Positions 15,124-24,661 are shown, counted from the first letter of the stretch. The stretch is 44,008 nucleotides of DNA from JBHHZM01 sp046758065 (GCA_046758065.1 JBHHZM010000006.1:1-44008); one strand, 5' to 3'. Notes: generated by a model from the sequence alone, not told the origin. Made by a program: numbers and translations.

Positions 15124-18029
15124 AACCCGGCCGCCTGCCCGCGCCCGCCGGTTCGCTGATCGACCGCGACCGGCCGATCGACTTCAGCTTCGAGGGTCGG
15201 CGCTATACCGGCTTCGCCGGCGACACCATCGCCAGCGCGCTGCTCGCCAACGGCGTTTCGATGCTGTCGCGCTCGTTCAAATACCACCGCCCGCGCGGCG
15301 TCCTCACCGCCTGCGGCCAGGACGCCAACACGCTCGTCCAGTTGGGCGACGAACCCAACGTGCTGGCCGACCGCCGGCGTCTCGAGCCGGGCATGGCGGC
15401 GACGGCGGTCAACGTCCTCGGCAGCCTCGAAAAGGACCGCGGCGAATGGCTCGGCCGGTTGGCCCGCTTCATGCCCGTCGGCTTCTATTACAAGGCGTTC
15501 TACAAACCGAAACCCGCCTGGCGTTTCTGGGAGCCGATGATCCGCCGCCTCGCCGGTCTCGGTACGGTCAACCCCGAGACGCATCACGCCTACTACGACA
15601 AGCAGTATCTGTTCTGCGACGTCGCCGTGGTCGGCGGCGGCCCGGCGGGCATGGCGGCGGCGCTCGAGGCGGCCAAAGCGGGCGCCGAGGTGCTGCTGAT
15701 CGAGGAGAACGCCACGCTCGGCGGCGCGCTCAACTACGCGCGCTTCGACCCCGAAGCGAAACGGGCGCGCAGGCTGCGCGCCGAATTCGCCCGCAAGATC
15801 GCGGACGAGGCGAACATCCGGGTGCTCACCGACGCGACCTGCAACGGCTGGTTCAGCGACAACTGGCTGCCGATCATCAAGGGCAGGCGGATGTACAAGC
15901 TGCGCGCCGCGGCGGTGGTGATCGCCGCCGGCGCCTACGAGCAGCCGATGGTGTTCCGCAACAACGACCTGCCGGGGGTGATGCTGGGTTCGGCGGCACA
16001 GCGGCTGATCCATCTCTACGGCGTGCGCCCGGGCGAGCGCGCGGTGGTCGCGACCGCCAACGGCGACGGCTACGGCGTCGCCCTCGATCTCGCCGAGGCG
16101 GGCGTCGAGGTCGCCTGTGTGGTCGATCTCCGCTCCGAACCGCCCGCCTGCCCGCGCCACGACGAGGCGGTGGGCCGGGGCGTACCGGTGGTGCGCGGCG
16201 CGACGGTGCGCGAGGCGATCCCGACCGCGGGCAACCGCGGCGTCGCCGGCGCGCGCATCGCACGCATCACCGGCGAAGGCGCCTGCGCCGAAACTGCCGA
16301 CCGCTTCGCCTGCGATCTCGTCCTGATGTCGGTCGGCTACCACCCGACGGCCAACCTGATCCATCACGCCCGCGGGCGGATGACCTACGACGAGGCGCAG
16401 GCCGCTTTCGTGATCGCCGAATTGCCGCCGCACCTGTTCGCCGCGGGCTCGGTGAACGGGGTGCACGACCTCGATGCGGCGATCGCCGACGGGCGGCGCG
16501 CCGGCTGGGAAGCGGCAAAGGACACGGGCTTCGCGGTCGGCCGCCGACCCGTCGCGAAGACGGTGCCTGCGGGGTCCGGGCCGAATTACCCGTGGCCGAT
16601 CTTCCCGCACGCCGACGGCAAGGATTTCGTCGACTTCGACGAGGATTTGCAGGTCAAGGACATCCTCAACGGCATCGCCGAGGGTTACGACAACATCGAG
16701 CTCCTCAAGCGCTTCTCGACGGTCGGCATGGGGCCGTCGCAGGGGCGGCTTTCGTCGCTGCCGTCGGTGCGGCTCGCCGCCAAGGCGATCGGAAAGACGA
16801 TCGACGAGACCGGCACCACCACGTCGCGCCCGCCGTTTACCGTCGAGACCTTCGGCCATCTCGCCGGGCGCGGGTTCGAGCCGGTGCGCCATAGCGCCAT
16901 GCACCGGCGCCATCTCGAACGCGGCGCCGAGATGATGCCCGCCGGACTGTGGCTGAGGCCCGCGGTCTACGGGCCGAAGGAGGCGCGCGCCGAGACCATT
17001 CGCGCCGAAGCAACGGCGGTACGCGAGAACGTCGGACTGATCGACGTCTCGACGCTCGGCGGCATCGAGGTGCGCGGCCCCGACGCCGCCGAGTTCCTCA
17101 ACCGCATCTACACCTTCGCCTATCTCAAGCAGCCGGTCGGGCGGGCGCGCTACGTGCTGATGATCGATATGAGCGGCGTCATCGTCGACGACGGCGTCGC
17201 CTGCCGCCTGCGCGACAACCACTTCTACGTCACCGCCACCACGGGCGGCGCGCAGGCGGTCTACCAGCAGATGATGTTCTACAATGCGCAGTGGCAGCTC
17301 GACGTCGATATCACCAACGTCACCGCAGCCTACGCCGGGGTCAACATCGCCGGGCCGAAGTCGCGCGACGTGCTGGCGCGCATCACCGACATCGACCTGT
17401 CGGCCGAGGCCTTCCCCTACATGGGGGTGCGCGAGGGCGCGGTGGCCGGCATCCCGGCGCGGCTTCTGCGCGTCGGCTTCGTCGGCGAACTGGGCTACGA
17501 GGTCCACGTCCCGGCGAGCCAGGGCGAGGCGCTGTGGGACGCGCTGATCGAGACCGGCGCGTCGGAGGATATCCGTCCCTTCGGTGTCGAAGCGCAGCGG
17601 CTGCTGCGGCTCGAGAAGGGGCACATCATCATCGGCCAGGACACCGACGGGCTGACCCATCCGTACGAGGCCGACATGGCCTGGGCGATCGCCCGCAAAA
17701 AACCCTACTTCGTCGGCATGCGTTCGGTGAAGATCCAGCAGGCCAACGGGCTCGAGCGCAAGCTCGTCGGCTTCAGCGCGGGCGGGGCCGACGCGCCGGT
17801 CCCCAGGGAGTGTCATCTGGTGATCCGCGACGGCGAGATCACCGGGCGCGTCACCTCCTGCGCCTATTCGCCGGCGGTCGGCAAGGTCATCGGCCTCGCC
17901 TACGTCGCTCCCGACCAGGCCGGGATCGGCGGACGCTTCGAGATCAAGCTCGAGGACGGCCGCATGATCGGGGCCGACGTCGTGCCGCTGCCGTTCTACG
18001 ACCCGGACGGCAAGCGCCAGGAGATGTGA
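15120..18029 (+). CDS. soxA: Heterotetrameric sarcosine oxidase-like, alpha subunit (SoxA or MgdC)
   Basis: The start at 15120 overlaps the delta stop and gives 969 residues, the family length; an open frame further upstream is only read-through. Domains in order: a ferredoxin-like N terminus without iron-sulfur cysteines (FSFEGRRYTGFAGDTIASAL, then SFKYHRPRGVLTACG), an NAD/FAD-binding region with VAVVGGGPAGMAAALEAA (about 165-182), and VVIAAGAYEQPMVFRNNDLP. From about residue 620 there is a GcvT-like THF-binding domain with LIDVSTLGGIEVRGPDA, YAGVNIAGPKSRDVL, RVGFVGELGYEVHVPA and RLEKGHIIIGQDTDGLT. The last domain passes the methyl-derived carbon to THF as methylene-THF, which MetF could use. 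Confidence 0.93.
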   Translation: MKPGRLPAPAGSLIDRDRPIDFSFEGRRYTGFAGDTIASALLANGVSMLSRSFKYHRPRGVLTACGQDANTLVQLGDEPNVLADRRRLEPGMAATAVNVLGSLEKDRGEWLGRLARFMPVGFYYKAFYKPKPAWRFWEPMIRRLAGLGTVNPETHHAYYDKQYLFCDVAVVGGGPAGMAAALEAAKAGAEVLLIEENATLGGALNYARFDPEAKRARRLRAEFARKIADEANIRVLTDATCNGWFSDNWLPIIKGRRMYKLRAAAVVIAAGAYEQPMVFRNNDLPGVMLGSAAQRLIHLYGVRPGERAVVATANGDGYGVALDLAEAGVEVACVVDLRSEPPACPRHDEAVGRGVPVVRGATVREAIPTAGNRGVAGARIARITGEGACAETADRFACDLVLMSVGYHPTANLIHHARGRMTYDEAQAAFVIAELPPHLFAAGSVNGVHDLDAAIADGRRAGWEAAKDTGFAVGRRPVAKTVPAGSGPNYPWPIFPHADGKDFVDFDEDLQVKDILNGIAEGYDNIELLKRFSTVGMGPSQGRLSSLPSVRLAAKAIGKTIDETGTTTSRPPFTVETFGHLAGRGFEPVRHSAMHRRHLERGAEMMPAGLWLRPAVYGPKEARAETIRAEATAVRENVGLIDVSTLGGIEVRGPDAAEFLNRIYTFAYLKQPVGRARYVLMIDMSGVIVDDGVACRLRDNHFYVTATTGGAQAVYQQMMFYNAQWQLDVDITNVTAAYAGVNIAGPKSRDVLARITDIDLSAEAFPYMGVREGAVAGIPARLLRVGFVGELGYEVHVPASQGEALWDALIETGASEDIRPFGVEAQRLLRLEKGHIIIGQDTDGLTHPYEADMAWAIARKKPYFVGMRSVKIQQANGLERKLVGFSAGGADAPVPRECHLVIRDGEITGRVTSCAYSPAVGKVIGLAYVAPDQAGIGGRFEIKLEDGRMIGADVVPLPFYDPDGKRQEM

Positions 18030-18030
18030 G

Positions 18031-18747
18031 ATGGGCCTCGCCCCCGAAAGCCTGAGCCGCCGCAGCTACGTCTACCGCGAGCTCGTCGGCCTCGGCGCCG
18101 CGTTCGCCGAGATCAACGGCGCGGCCTGCGCGATGCGCTGCGGCGCGAGCATCGACGACGAGGCCGAATGCGCCCGCGAACTTGCCATATGCGACCTTTC
18201 GCCGCTGCCGCGCGCGGGCTTCAAGGGCCGCGAGACGATCGCCTGGCTGGCCGCCCACGGCGTCGCGGTGAGCGCGACCAACAACATGACCGTGGTGCAG
18301 GACGACGGCGCCCGCGCCGCGCGCCTCGCCGACGGCGAGGTGCTGTTGCTGTCGGACCTCGCGGTCGAGAGCAACCTCTGCGCGCGCCTCGCGGTCGCCT
18401 GGTCGCCGGACCCCGACCCGGGCGCCTACCCGGTGCCGCGCGCCGACACCAACTGCTGGTTCCTGATTCCGGGCCGGCGCGCAGCCGAGATGCTGGCCAA
18501 GGTCTGCGGCGTCGATCTGCGGCCGCACAAGTTCCCCGATGGCGCCATCGCCCAGACTTCGGTCGCGCGCCTCAACGCCATCGTGCTGCGCGGCGACCTC
18601 GGCGACACGCTCGCCTTTCATCTGCTTACCGACAGCGCCTCGGCGAGCTACATGTGGGAAAGCCTGCTCGACGCTATGGACGAGTTCGACGGGCGACCCG
18701 TCGGGCTCGCCGCCGTACGCATGCTCGCCGCGAGCGGAACGCCCTGA
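18031..18747 (+). CDS. soxG: Sarcosine oxidase-like gamma subunit (SoxG or MgdD)
   Basis: The protein has 238 residues and starts 1 bp after the alpha stop. It has weak GcvT-like character: LAICDLSPLPRAGFKG, LLLSDL near the middle, then the C-terminal RLNAIVLRGDLG and FHLLTDSASASYMWESLLDAMDEF. The last segment is the usual gamma-subunit ending. It contacts the alpha subunit's folate domain in known structures. The N-terminal part is Cys- and Ala-rich and less conserved. Membership follows from position and the tail more than from a single strong motif. Confidence 0.85.
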   Translation: MGLAPESLSRRSYVYRELVGLGAAFAEINGAACAMRCGASIDDEAECARELAICDLSPLPRAGFKGRETIAWLAAHGVAVSATNNMTVVQDDGARAARLADGEVLLLSDLAVESNLCARLAVAWSPDPDPGAYPVPRADTNCWFLIPGRRAAEMLAKVCGVDLRPHKFPDGAIAQTSVARLNAIVLRGDLGDTLAFHLLTDSASASYMWESLLDAMDEFDGRPVGLAAVRMLAASGTP

Positions 18748-18763
18748 AAGCGGGGATCGCGCC

Positions 18764-19393
18764 ATGGCTGAAAAACCGAAACTGCAGGACCCCCATTCGC
18801 TGGTCGGACGTCGGAACAACGACCTCGAAGGCGCGATCGGTCGGCAGGTGCGGAGCCTGCGCAAGAAGCTCGACATGACCGTGACCGAGTTCGCCGGTCT
18901 CGCCGGGTTGTCGTCGGGCATGCTGTCGAAGATCGAGAACGGCCTGACCTCGCCGTCGCTGGCGACGCTCAAGGCGCTCGCGCTGGCGCTCAACGTGCCG
19001 GTCACCGCGCTCTTCGAGCAGTTCGAGAAACAGCGCGAGGCGACCTTCGTTGCCGGCGGCGAAGGACTCAAGATCGAGCGTCGCGGCACCCGCAGCGGGC
19101 ACCAGTATCGGCTGCTCGGACACTCGCGCGACAAGGCGATCGCGGTCGAGCCCTACCTCATCACGCTGACCCGCGAGTCCGAGATTTTTCCGTACTTCCA
19201 GCACGCCGGAACCGAATTTCTTTACATGCTCGACGGCCGCATGGGCTACCGCCACGGCGACCGGATCTACGCGATGGCTCCCGGCGATTCGCTGTTCTTC
19301 GACGCCGACGTGCCGCACGGACCCGAAACGCTCGACGCGCTGCCGATCAACTTCCTCTCGATCATCGTCTATTTGCATACGAGGGAGGGATGA
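18764..19393 (+). CDS. XRE-family regulator with C-terminal cupin domain
   Basis: The start at 18764 gives 209 residues and follows the gamma stop by 16 bp; the open frame upstream is read-through. Residues about 25-85 are an XRE helix-turn-helix: IGRQVRSLRKKLDMTVTEFA, then LSSGMLSKIENGLTSPSLAT. From about residue 130 a cupin follows: FPYFQHAGTEFLYMLDGRMGYRHGD, then MAPGDSLFFDADVPHGPE. Regulators of this layout usually sit in the amine or amino acid pathway they control, and the cupin binds a small effector. Its place between the oxidase subunits and the type III glutamine synthetase makes it the likely local regulator. The effector is unknown. Confidence 0.9.
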   Translation: MAEKPKLQDPHSLVGRRNNDLEGAIGRQVRSLRKKLDMTVTEFAGLAGLSSGMLSKIENGLTSPSLATLKALALALNVPVTALFEQFEKQREATFVAGGEGLKIERRGTRSGHQYRLLGHSRDKAIAVEPYLITLTRESEIFPYFQHAGTEFLYMLDGRMGYRHGDRIYAMAPGDSLFFDADVPHGPETLDALPINFLSIIVYLHTREG

Positions 19394-19489
19394 ACCCGAA
19401 TTGCGCCGCCGTCCCCGCCGTCGGCGCCGAGGCGCGGCCGTTGCGCCGATATCACCAACCATTGAGCTTCACGCATTGAGGAGAGTGCC

Positions 19490-20797
19490 ATGACCATTGA
19501 TCTGGCAAGAATCGCCAAAGAAAAGAAGATCAAGTATTTTTTCATCAGCTTCGTCGACCTGTTCGGAGTCCTGCGGGCCAAGCTGGTGCCGGCGAGCGCG
19601 ATCCGCGGCATGCAGCGCGACGGCGCCGGGTTCGCCGGCTTCGCCACCTGGCTCGACATGACGCCGGCGCATCCCGACATGTTCGCCGTGCCCGACCCGG
19701 AGAGCCTGATCCAGCTTCCCTGGAAGCCCGAAATCGGCTGGCTCGCGGGCGATCTGTGGATGGACGGCAAGGAGGTCGAGCAGTGTCCGCGAATCGTGCT
19801 CAAACGGCAGATCGCCGCCGCCGCGCGCAAGGGCTACCGCATGAAGAGCGGCGTCGAATGCGAATATTTCCTCATCAACGCCGACGGCAGCGCGATCTCC
19901 GACGAGCGCGACCTCCAGCCCAAGCCGTGCTACGACCAGGCGGCGCTCACCCGGCGCTACGACGTGATCTCGGAGATCTGCGACGCCATGCTGGCGCTGG
20001 GGTGGAAGCCCTACCAGAACGACCACGAGGACGCCAACGGCCAGTTCGAGATGAACTGGGACTACGACGACTGCCTGGTCACCGCCGACCGGCACGTCTT
20101 CTTCAAGTTCATGACCAAGACGATCGCCGAGAAGCACGGCCTGCGCGCCACCTTCATGCCCAAGCCGTTTCCCGACCTCACGGGCAACGGCTGTCACGCG
20201 CACGTCTCGCTGTGGGACAAGACGGGCCGCAAGAACCTGTTCCTGTCCAGGACCGGCGAACTCGGGCTCTCGAAGCTCGCCTACAACTTCCTCGGCGGCA
20301 TCATGCACTCGGCCGACGCTCTCGCCGCGATCTTCAATCCGGCGGTCAACAGCTACAAGCGCCTCGACGCGAGGGTGACGCTGTCGGGCGCGACCTGGTC
20401 GCCGAACGCCATCAGCTATTCGGGCAACAACCGCACCCATATGGTGCGTATCCCCGATCCCGGCCGCTTCGAGCTGCGCCTGATGGACGGCGCCGCCAAC
20501 CCGTATCTCCTGCAGGCGGGGGTGCTCGCCGCCGGGCTCGACGGCATGGCCAACAAGCGCAACCCGGGCAAGCGTCTCGACATCAACATGTACGAAGAAG
20601 GCCACCGCATCAAACGCGTCAAGCGGCTGCCGCTCAACATGCTCGACGCGGTGCGCCTGTTCGACAAAAGCAAGATGGCGCACGGCTACCTCGGCGAGGA
20701 GTTCGTCTCGGCCTACGTCAAGCTCAAGCTCGAGGAGTGGGGCCGCTACGCCGGCGCGCTCAGCCCGTGGGAGCGCGAGAACACGCTGGATTGCTAG
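19490..20797 (+). CDS. glnT: Type III glutamine synthetase family (GlnT or gamma-glutamylmethylamide synthetase)
   Basis: The protein has 435 residues, with GAGGAG 6 nt before the ATG. Glutamine synthetase motifs are intact: the beta-grasp ISFVDLFGVLRAKLVPA, catalytic Glu in VECEYFLI, NDHEDANGQFEMNW, GNGCHAHVSLWD, SGNNRTHMVRIP and RFELRLMDGAANPY. The C-terminal ALSPWERENTLDC fits the GlnT group. Members make glutamine from ammonia, or gamma-glutamylmethylamide from methylamine (GmaS). In N-methylglutamate pathways gmaS sits with genes homologous to soxBDAG, as here, but mgsABC (N-methylglutamate synthase) is not in the window. Both reactions are ATP-dependent and cytoplasmic. Sequence alone does not decide between them for me. 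Confidence 0.9.
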   Translation: MTIDLARIAKEKKIKYFFISFVDLFGVLRAKLVPASAIRGMQRDGAGFAGFATWLDMTPAHPDMFAVPDPESLIQLPWKPEIGWLAGDLWMDGKEVEQCPRIVLKRQIAAAARKGYRMKSGVECEYFLINADGSAISDERDLQPKPCYDQAALTRRYDVISEICDAMLALGWKPYQNDHEDANGQFEMNWDYDDCLVTADRHVFFKFMTKTIAEKHGLRATFMPKPFPDLTGNGCHAHVSLWDKTGRKNLFLSRTGELGLSKLAYNFLGGIMHSADALAAIFNPAVNSYKRLDARVTLSGATWSPNAISYSGNNRTHMVRIPDPGRFELRLMDGAANPYLLQAGVLAAGLDGMANKRNPGKRLDINMYEEGHRIKRVKRLPLNMLDAVRLFDKSKMAHGYLGEEFVSAYVKLKLEEWGRYAGALSPWERENTLDC

Positions 20798-20806
20798 AGC
20801 GGGTTG

Positions 20807-21727
20807 ATGATCGTCGACTTCGGCTCGATCAACGTCGATCTCGTGGTGCGGGTCGCCGCGCTGCCCCGGCCCGGCGAGACCGTGCTGGCGCCGGGTTACG
20901 ACGCGGTCGCCGGCGGCAAGGGCGCGAATCAGGCGGTGGCGGCGGCGCGCGCCGGGGTCCGGGTGCATATGGTCGGCAGCGTCGGGCGCGACGGCTTCGC
21001 CGCGGCGGCGCTCGCGGACATGCGCGCCGCCGGCGTCGATCTCACGGCGGTCGCCGAGCGGGACTCGCCTACCGCCTGCGCCATGATCTGCGTCGACCGC
21101 GAGGGCCGCAATCAGATTGCGGTGGCGAGCGGCGCCAACCGCGAGACCCGCGCCGCCCAGCTCGACGACGCCCTGCTCGGGCGTGGGACCACGGTTCTTC
21201 TTCAGCTCGAGATCGACCCCGGCGAGACCTGGACCGTCATTCGACGGGCGAAGGACCGTGGCGCCCGGGTGGTGTTCAACACCGCGCCTGCCGCGCCGGT
21301 GCCGGTGGCGATCGCCGCCCGGTGCGACGTGCTGGTGATGAACGAGATCGAGGCGCCCGCGCTGGCGCGCGCCGCCGGCGTCGCGGCCGACGATCCGATC
21401 GCCGCGGCGCGCCGGCTTGCCGACGCCTGCGATGCCGTCGCCATCGTCACCCTGGGGGCGGAAGGAGCCCGCGCCTTCGCGCGCGACGCCGCCTGGCGCA
21501 TCGGCGCGCTGCCCGTCACGGCGCGCGACACCACGGCCGCGGGCGACGCCTTCGTCGGCGTCCTCGCCGCCGCGCTCGACGCCGGCGCCGACCTGCCCGC
21601 CGCGCTGCACCGCGCGAGCGCCGCTGGGGGACTGGCCTGCGAGACCCCGGGCGCCCAGCCGAGTCTGCCCGAGGCGGCGGCGATCGCCGCCGCGCTTTCC
21701 CGTCTCGCCCCGGCGGAACGGATGTGA
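20807..21727 (+). CDS. rbsK: Ribokinase-like PfkB-family sugar kinase
   Basis: The start is the ATG at 20807, preferred over the adjacent in-frame TTG, giving 306 residues. Motifs of ribokinase are present: VDFGSINVDLVVRVA, PGETVLAPGYDAVAGGKGANQAVAAARAG (GGKGANQA signature), NEIEAP and the anion-hole/base loop RDTTAAGDAFVGVLAA with catalytic Asp. It phosphorylates ribose or a similar sugar with ATP. It follows glnT by 9 bp on the same strand and faces the aldolase gene, stopping 7 bp before its end. No ribose transporter or nucleosidase is next to it, so the substrate is uncertain. Confidence 0.9.
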   Translation: MIVDFGSINVDLVVRVAALPRPGETVLAPGYDAVAGGKGANQAVAAARAGVRVHMVGSVGRDGFAAAALADMRAAGVDLTAVAERDSPTACAMICVDREGRNQIAVASGANRETRAAQLDDALLGRGTTVLLQLEIDPGETWTVIRRAKDRGARVVFNTAPAAPVPVAIAARCDVLVMNEIEAPALARAAGVAADDPIAAARRLADACDAVAIVTLGAEGARAFARDAAWRIGALPVTARDTTAAGDAFVGVLAAALDAGADLPAALHRASAAGGLACETPGAQPSLPEAAAIAAALSRLAPAERM

Positions 21728-21734
21728 GTCCCGG

Positions 21735-23798
21735 TCAGCGCGGCGCGGCGGCGATGTTGCCGCCATCGACGGTGACGATCGCCGCCGTGGTCTTGGGCGC
21801 GAGGGCGAGCGAGACGAAGGCCCGCGCCACGTCGTCCGCCGTGACCTCGCGCTTCAGCAGGTTGGCGCCCGCGAGGTACTCGGAAACGCTCAACCCGCGC
21901 GCCGCCGCGCGTTCTTCGAGCAGGCCGTCGGCGTAAATGCCGGTGCGCACCCGGTCGGCATTGACCGCGTTGGCGCGGATGCCGTCGGCGCCGTAGTCGA
22001 TGGCGTACTGGCGCATGAGCGCGAGCGTCGCCGCCTTGGGGATGCCGTAGGGGCCGAACCCGGGCCCCGGATTGAGCGCCTGCTTCGAGGCGTTGAACAG
22101 CAACGCGCCGCCGGTTCCTTGGGCAAGCATGATCCGCAGCGCGCAGCGCGCCACGTTCTGATGGGCGAAAAAATTGAGCGCGAAGCTGGCGCGGAGGGTT
22201 TCGTCGTCGACCTCGCCGATGCGTCCCTGCCAGGCGGCGCCGGCGTTCGAGACCGCGATGTCGAGGCCGCCGAAGGTCTCGGCGACGCGGTCGAAGGCGG
22301 CCTCGACCCGAGCGGCGTCGGTCACGTCGCAGGCGAGCGCGAGCGTCGCTCCGCCGATGTCGGCGGCGACCCGCGCCGCGCCCGCAGCGTCGCGATCGAG
22401 GATCGCGACCTCGGCGCCCTCGGCCGCGAAGGCCCGCACCGTCGCCGCGCCGATGCCGGCGGCGCCGCCGGTGACGGCGACGACGTGGCGGGCGAGCGGC
22501 TTCTCGGTGCCGCGTCCCAGCTTGGCCTGTTCGAGCGCCCAGTATTCGACCTCGAAGGTTTCGGCTTCCGAAATCGATTCGAAGCGGCCCACGGCCTCGG
22601 CGTCGGTGATCACCGCGACCGCGGTCTCGGCGATGTCGGCGGCGATCCTCGCCGCCTTCGCCGACGGCCCCAGCCCGAACAGACCGAGCCCGGGGACGAG
22701 GATCACCCGCGGCGCGGGGTCGAGTTCGCTCTTGGGCTCGGCGGCGCGGGCGGCGTGGCGGGCGAAATAGGCGTGGTAGGCCGCGACGTAAGCGTCGAGC
22801 GCCGTGGCCGTGGCGGCGCGAAAGCCTTCGAGGTCGCCGGCCTCGGGCGGCGGCACGATCAGCGGCCTGCCCTTGGTACGAAGAACGTGGTCGGGGGTGA
22901 CCACCCCGGCCTGCGCATAGCGCGCGAGTTCGGCGCCGTCGACGAAACCGCGCACCGCGTCGTCGCCGCGGAAATCGAGAACGAACCGCCGGCGGCGCCC
23001 TTCCTCGGCGTCGGCCGCGCGACTTGCGAGGCCGCGCAGGACGGGCGCGACGCGGGCGACGGGCGCGATCCCGGAGGGCAGCCCGGCCGGGACGAAGACC
23101 GGCCGCCGGCCGCGCGCCAGACAGGTTTCGGCCTTCGTCACCGCGGCGATCATGCGTTCGTAGGCCTCGCGCGCGCCGTCGCCGAAGGTGAAGACGCCGT
23201 GCTTGAGCAGAATCAGCCCTTCGACCTCGGGGTTCGCGGCGTGGACGCGCGCGACCTCCCTGGCGAGCGCGAAACCCGGCATGACGTAGGGCACGATCGC
23301 CATCCGCCCGCCGTAGAGTTCGGCGCAGCGCGCGGCGCCGTCGGCCTGATCGGTGATGGCGAGTACCGCGCCGGCGTGGGTATGGTCGACATAGCGGTGC
23401 GGCAGGAACGCGTGCAGCAGGGTTTCGACCGAGGGATTGGGCGCCGTACTGTCGAGCAGGTTGAGGCGCAGCAGGTTGACCATGTCGGCGTCGCTCAGGG
23501 TGTCGAGCCCCGCGAGCGCGCGCAAGGGCTCAAGACGCACCGCCGGCAGGCCCGCCGGCTCGATCGCCGCCATGTCCCAGCCCGAGCCCTTGACGCAGAG
23601 CACGTCGACGTCCTGGCCGAGCGTGTCGGCGAGCCGCGTCTTGACCGAGGTGTTGCCGCCGCCGTGGAGCACGAGCCGCGGATCGCCGCCCAGAAGCCGG
23701 GTGCTGTAGACCCGGAGCGCGAGGTCGCGCCCGACGCCCTCGGCCGCATACGCGGCGACCATCGCCTCGGCCGCGACCTCGCGCCACCGGCTTTCCAT
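21735..23798 (-). CDS. Bifunctional class II aldolase / short-chain dehydrogenase (RhaD-type fusion)
   Basis: The protein has 687 residues in two domains. Residues about 1-400 are class II aldolase/adducin: RLVLHGGGNTSVKTR, VKGSGWDMAAIE, the zinc region VDHTHAGAVLAITD and LILLKHGVFTFGD. Residues about 430-687 are a short-chain dehydrogenase: VAVTGGAAGIGAATVRAFA, VSNAGAAWQG, and the Tyr-x-x-x-Lys pair in GPYGIPKAATLALM, ending with TVDGGNIAAAPR. This fusion class is best known as rhamnulose-1-phosphate aldolase plus lactaldehyde dehydrogenase. No rhamnose isomerase or kinase is nearby, so another deoxy or branched sugar phosphate is possible. AGGAAGGGG precedes the ATG. Confidence 0.92.
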   Translation of the reverse strand: MESRWREVAAEAMVAAYAAEGVGRDLALRVYSTRLLGGDPRLVLHGGGNTSVKTRLADTLGQDVDVLCVKGSGWDMAAIEPAGLPAVRLEPLRALAGLDTLSDADMVNLLRLNLLDSTAPNPSVETLLHAFLPHRYVDHTHAGAVLAITDQADGAARCAELYGGRMAIVPYVMPGFALAREVARVHAANPEVEGLILLKHGVFTFGDGAREAYERMIAAVTKAETCLARGRRPVFVPAGLPSGIAPVARVAPVLRGLASRAADAEEGRRRRFVLDFRGDDAVRGFVDGAELARYAQAGVVTPDHVLRTKGRPLIVPPPEAGDLEGFRAATATALDAYVAAYHAYFARHAARAAEPKSELDPAPRVILVPGLGLFGLGPSAKAARIAADIAETAVAVITDAEAVGRFESISEAETFEVEYWALEQAKLGRGTEKPLARHVVAVTGGAAGIGAATVRAFAAEGAEVAILDRDAAGAARVAADIGGATLALACDVTDAARVEAAFDRVAETFGGLDIAVSNAGAAWQGRIGEVDDETLRASFALNFFAHQNVARCALRIMLAQGTGGALLFNASKQALNPGPGFGPYGIPKAATLALMRQYAIDYGADGIRANAVNADRVRTGIYADGLLEERAAARGLSVSEYLAGANLLKREVTADDVARAFVSLALAPKTTAAIVTVDGGNIAAAPR

Positions 23799-23828
23799 CG
23801 GAAGCCCCTTCCTGCGGTCTCGCCCGCT

Positions 23829-24566
23829 CTAAACCGTAACCGCGCTCAACAGCCGCGCGCCCCGCGATGCCATGAAATAGAGTCCCATGTGATGCGCGAT
23901 TTCCTGCGGGTGCGCCGCCGTCGCCGGCAAGCCGATCGCGGCCGCCGTCTCGCCCGGCAGGTCGTAAGTGGCGCAGGCCGCTTCGTAGACGCCGATGTCG
24001 GCGAGCCCCGGCATCATGTCGTGGTTGCGCGCCGACAGCATGGTGAGCACGAAGTCCATGACGCAAATGTCGGTGCAGATGCCGACCACGACGAGCGCCT
24101 CGAGCCGGTTGCCCTTGACCCATTCGACGATGCGGTTGCCGCCGTCCGTCGTGGTCGCGCCGACGAAGCCGTTGATGCAGTCCTTGCGACAGAGCGTCGC
24201 CTGCGGACAGTCCGCCAGCCATTCGAGCTCGGGCACCAGGTTCTCCTCGCCGGTGCCCTTCTCGCAGTGCGGCGGATAGGGCGGTTCGGGCTTGCCCGGC
24301 TCGTGGGTGTCGAGAAACGCGAAGATCGGCAGGTCGCGCGCCGCGAAGGCGCGGGCGAGCCGGTCGGTCTCGGCCACCATGCGGCTCACCTGCGGGTTTC
24401 CCGCGAGGGGCGCGAGGTTGCCGCCGCCGACGCTGCAAAAGCCGTTGACTTCGTCGACGATGACCAGTCCGACGCGCCGCTCGCCGACCTCGAAGGGTGT
24501 GATCGCGAGCGGCAGCAGCGCCTTGAGGGTCCCGGCGACGGCGGCGCCGGTCGGGTCCGTAGCCAT
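23829..24566 (-). CDS. Isochorismatase-family cysteine hydrolase (nicotinamidase-like)
   Basis: Two ATG codons lie 6 nt apart. The inner one at 24566 is chosen because GGGAGGA lies 8 nt upstream of it and only 2 nt from the outer one. The product has 245 residues. The triad looks complete: Asp in VGLVIVDEVNGF, Lys in the region CRKDCINGFVG, and the nucleophile Cys in VVVGICTDICVMDFV. The fold also shows DLPIFAFLDTHEPGKPE. Members hydrolyse amides or isochorismate, and many nicotinamidase-like ones have unknown substrates. It lies 30 bp upstream of the aldolase fusion, same strand, and is divergent from a TetR regulator. Confidence 0.85.
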   Translation of the reverse strand: MATDPTGAAVAGTLKALLPLAITPFEVGERRVGLVIVDEVNGFCSVGGGNLAPLAGNPQVSRMVAETDRLARAFAARDLPIFAFLDTHEPGKPEPPYPPHCEKGTGEENLVPELEWLADCPQATLCRKDCINGFVGATTTDGGNRIVEWVKGNRLEALVVVGICTDICVMDFVLTMLSARNHDMMPGLADIGVYEAACATYDLPGETAAAIGLPATAAHPQEIAHHMGLYFMASRGARLLSAVTV

Positions 24567-24644
24567 TCGCATTGTCCTCCCGGGTTGATGACGCGGGCGC
24601 GGTCTCGCGCGCCGCCCGATTCTCGGTCACCGGCGGCGTCCGAG

Positions 24645-24661
24645 GCAACCCCTTTCGTTGC
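24645..24661. promoter_or_regulatory. Dyad in the divergent promoter region, candidate TetR operator
   Basis: GCAAC-N7-GTTGC is a perfect 5-7-5 dyad about 45 bp upstream of the TetR start and 80 bp upstream of the hydrolase start. The position suits a divergent autoregulator controlling both directions. No binding evidence is available. Confidence 0.35.

Noticed and set aside
15042..17816. A 924-codon open frame on the minus strand
   Set aside because: It mirrors the oxidase alpha subunit and shows no protein family text.
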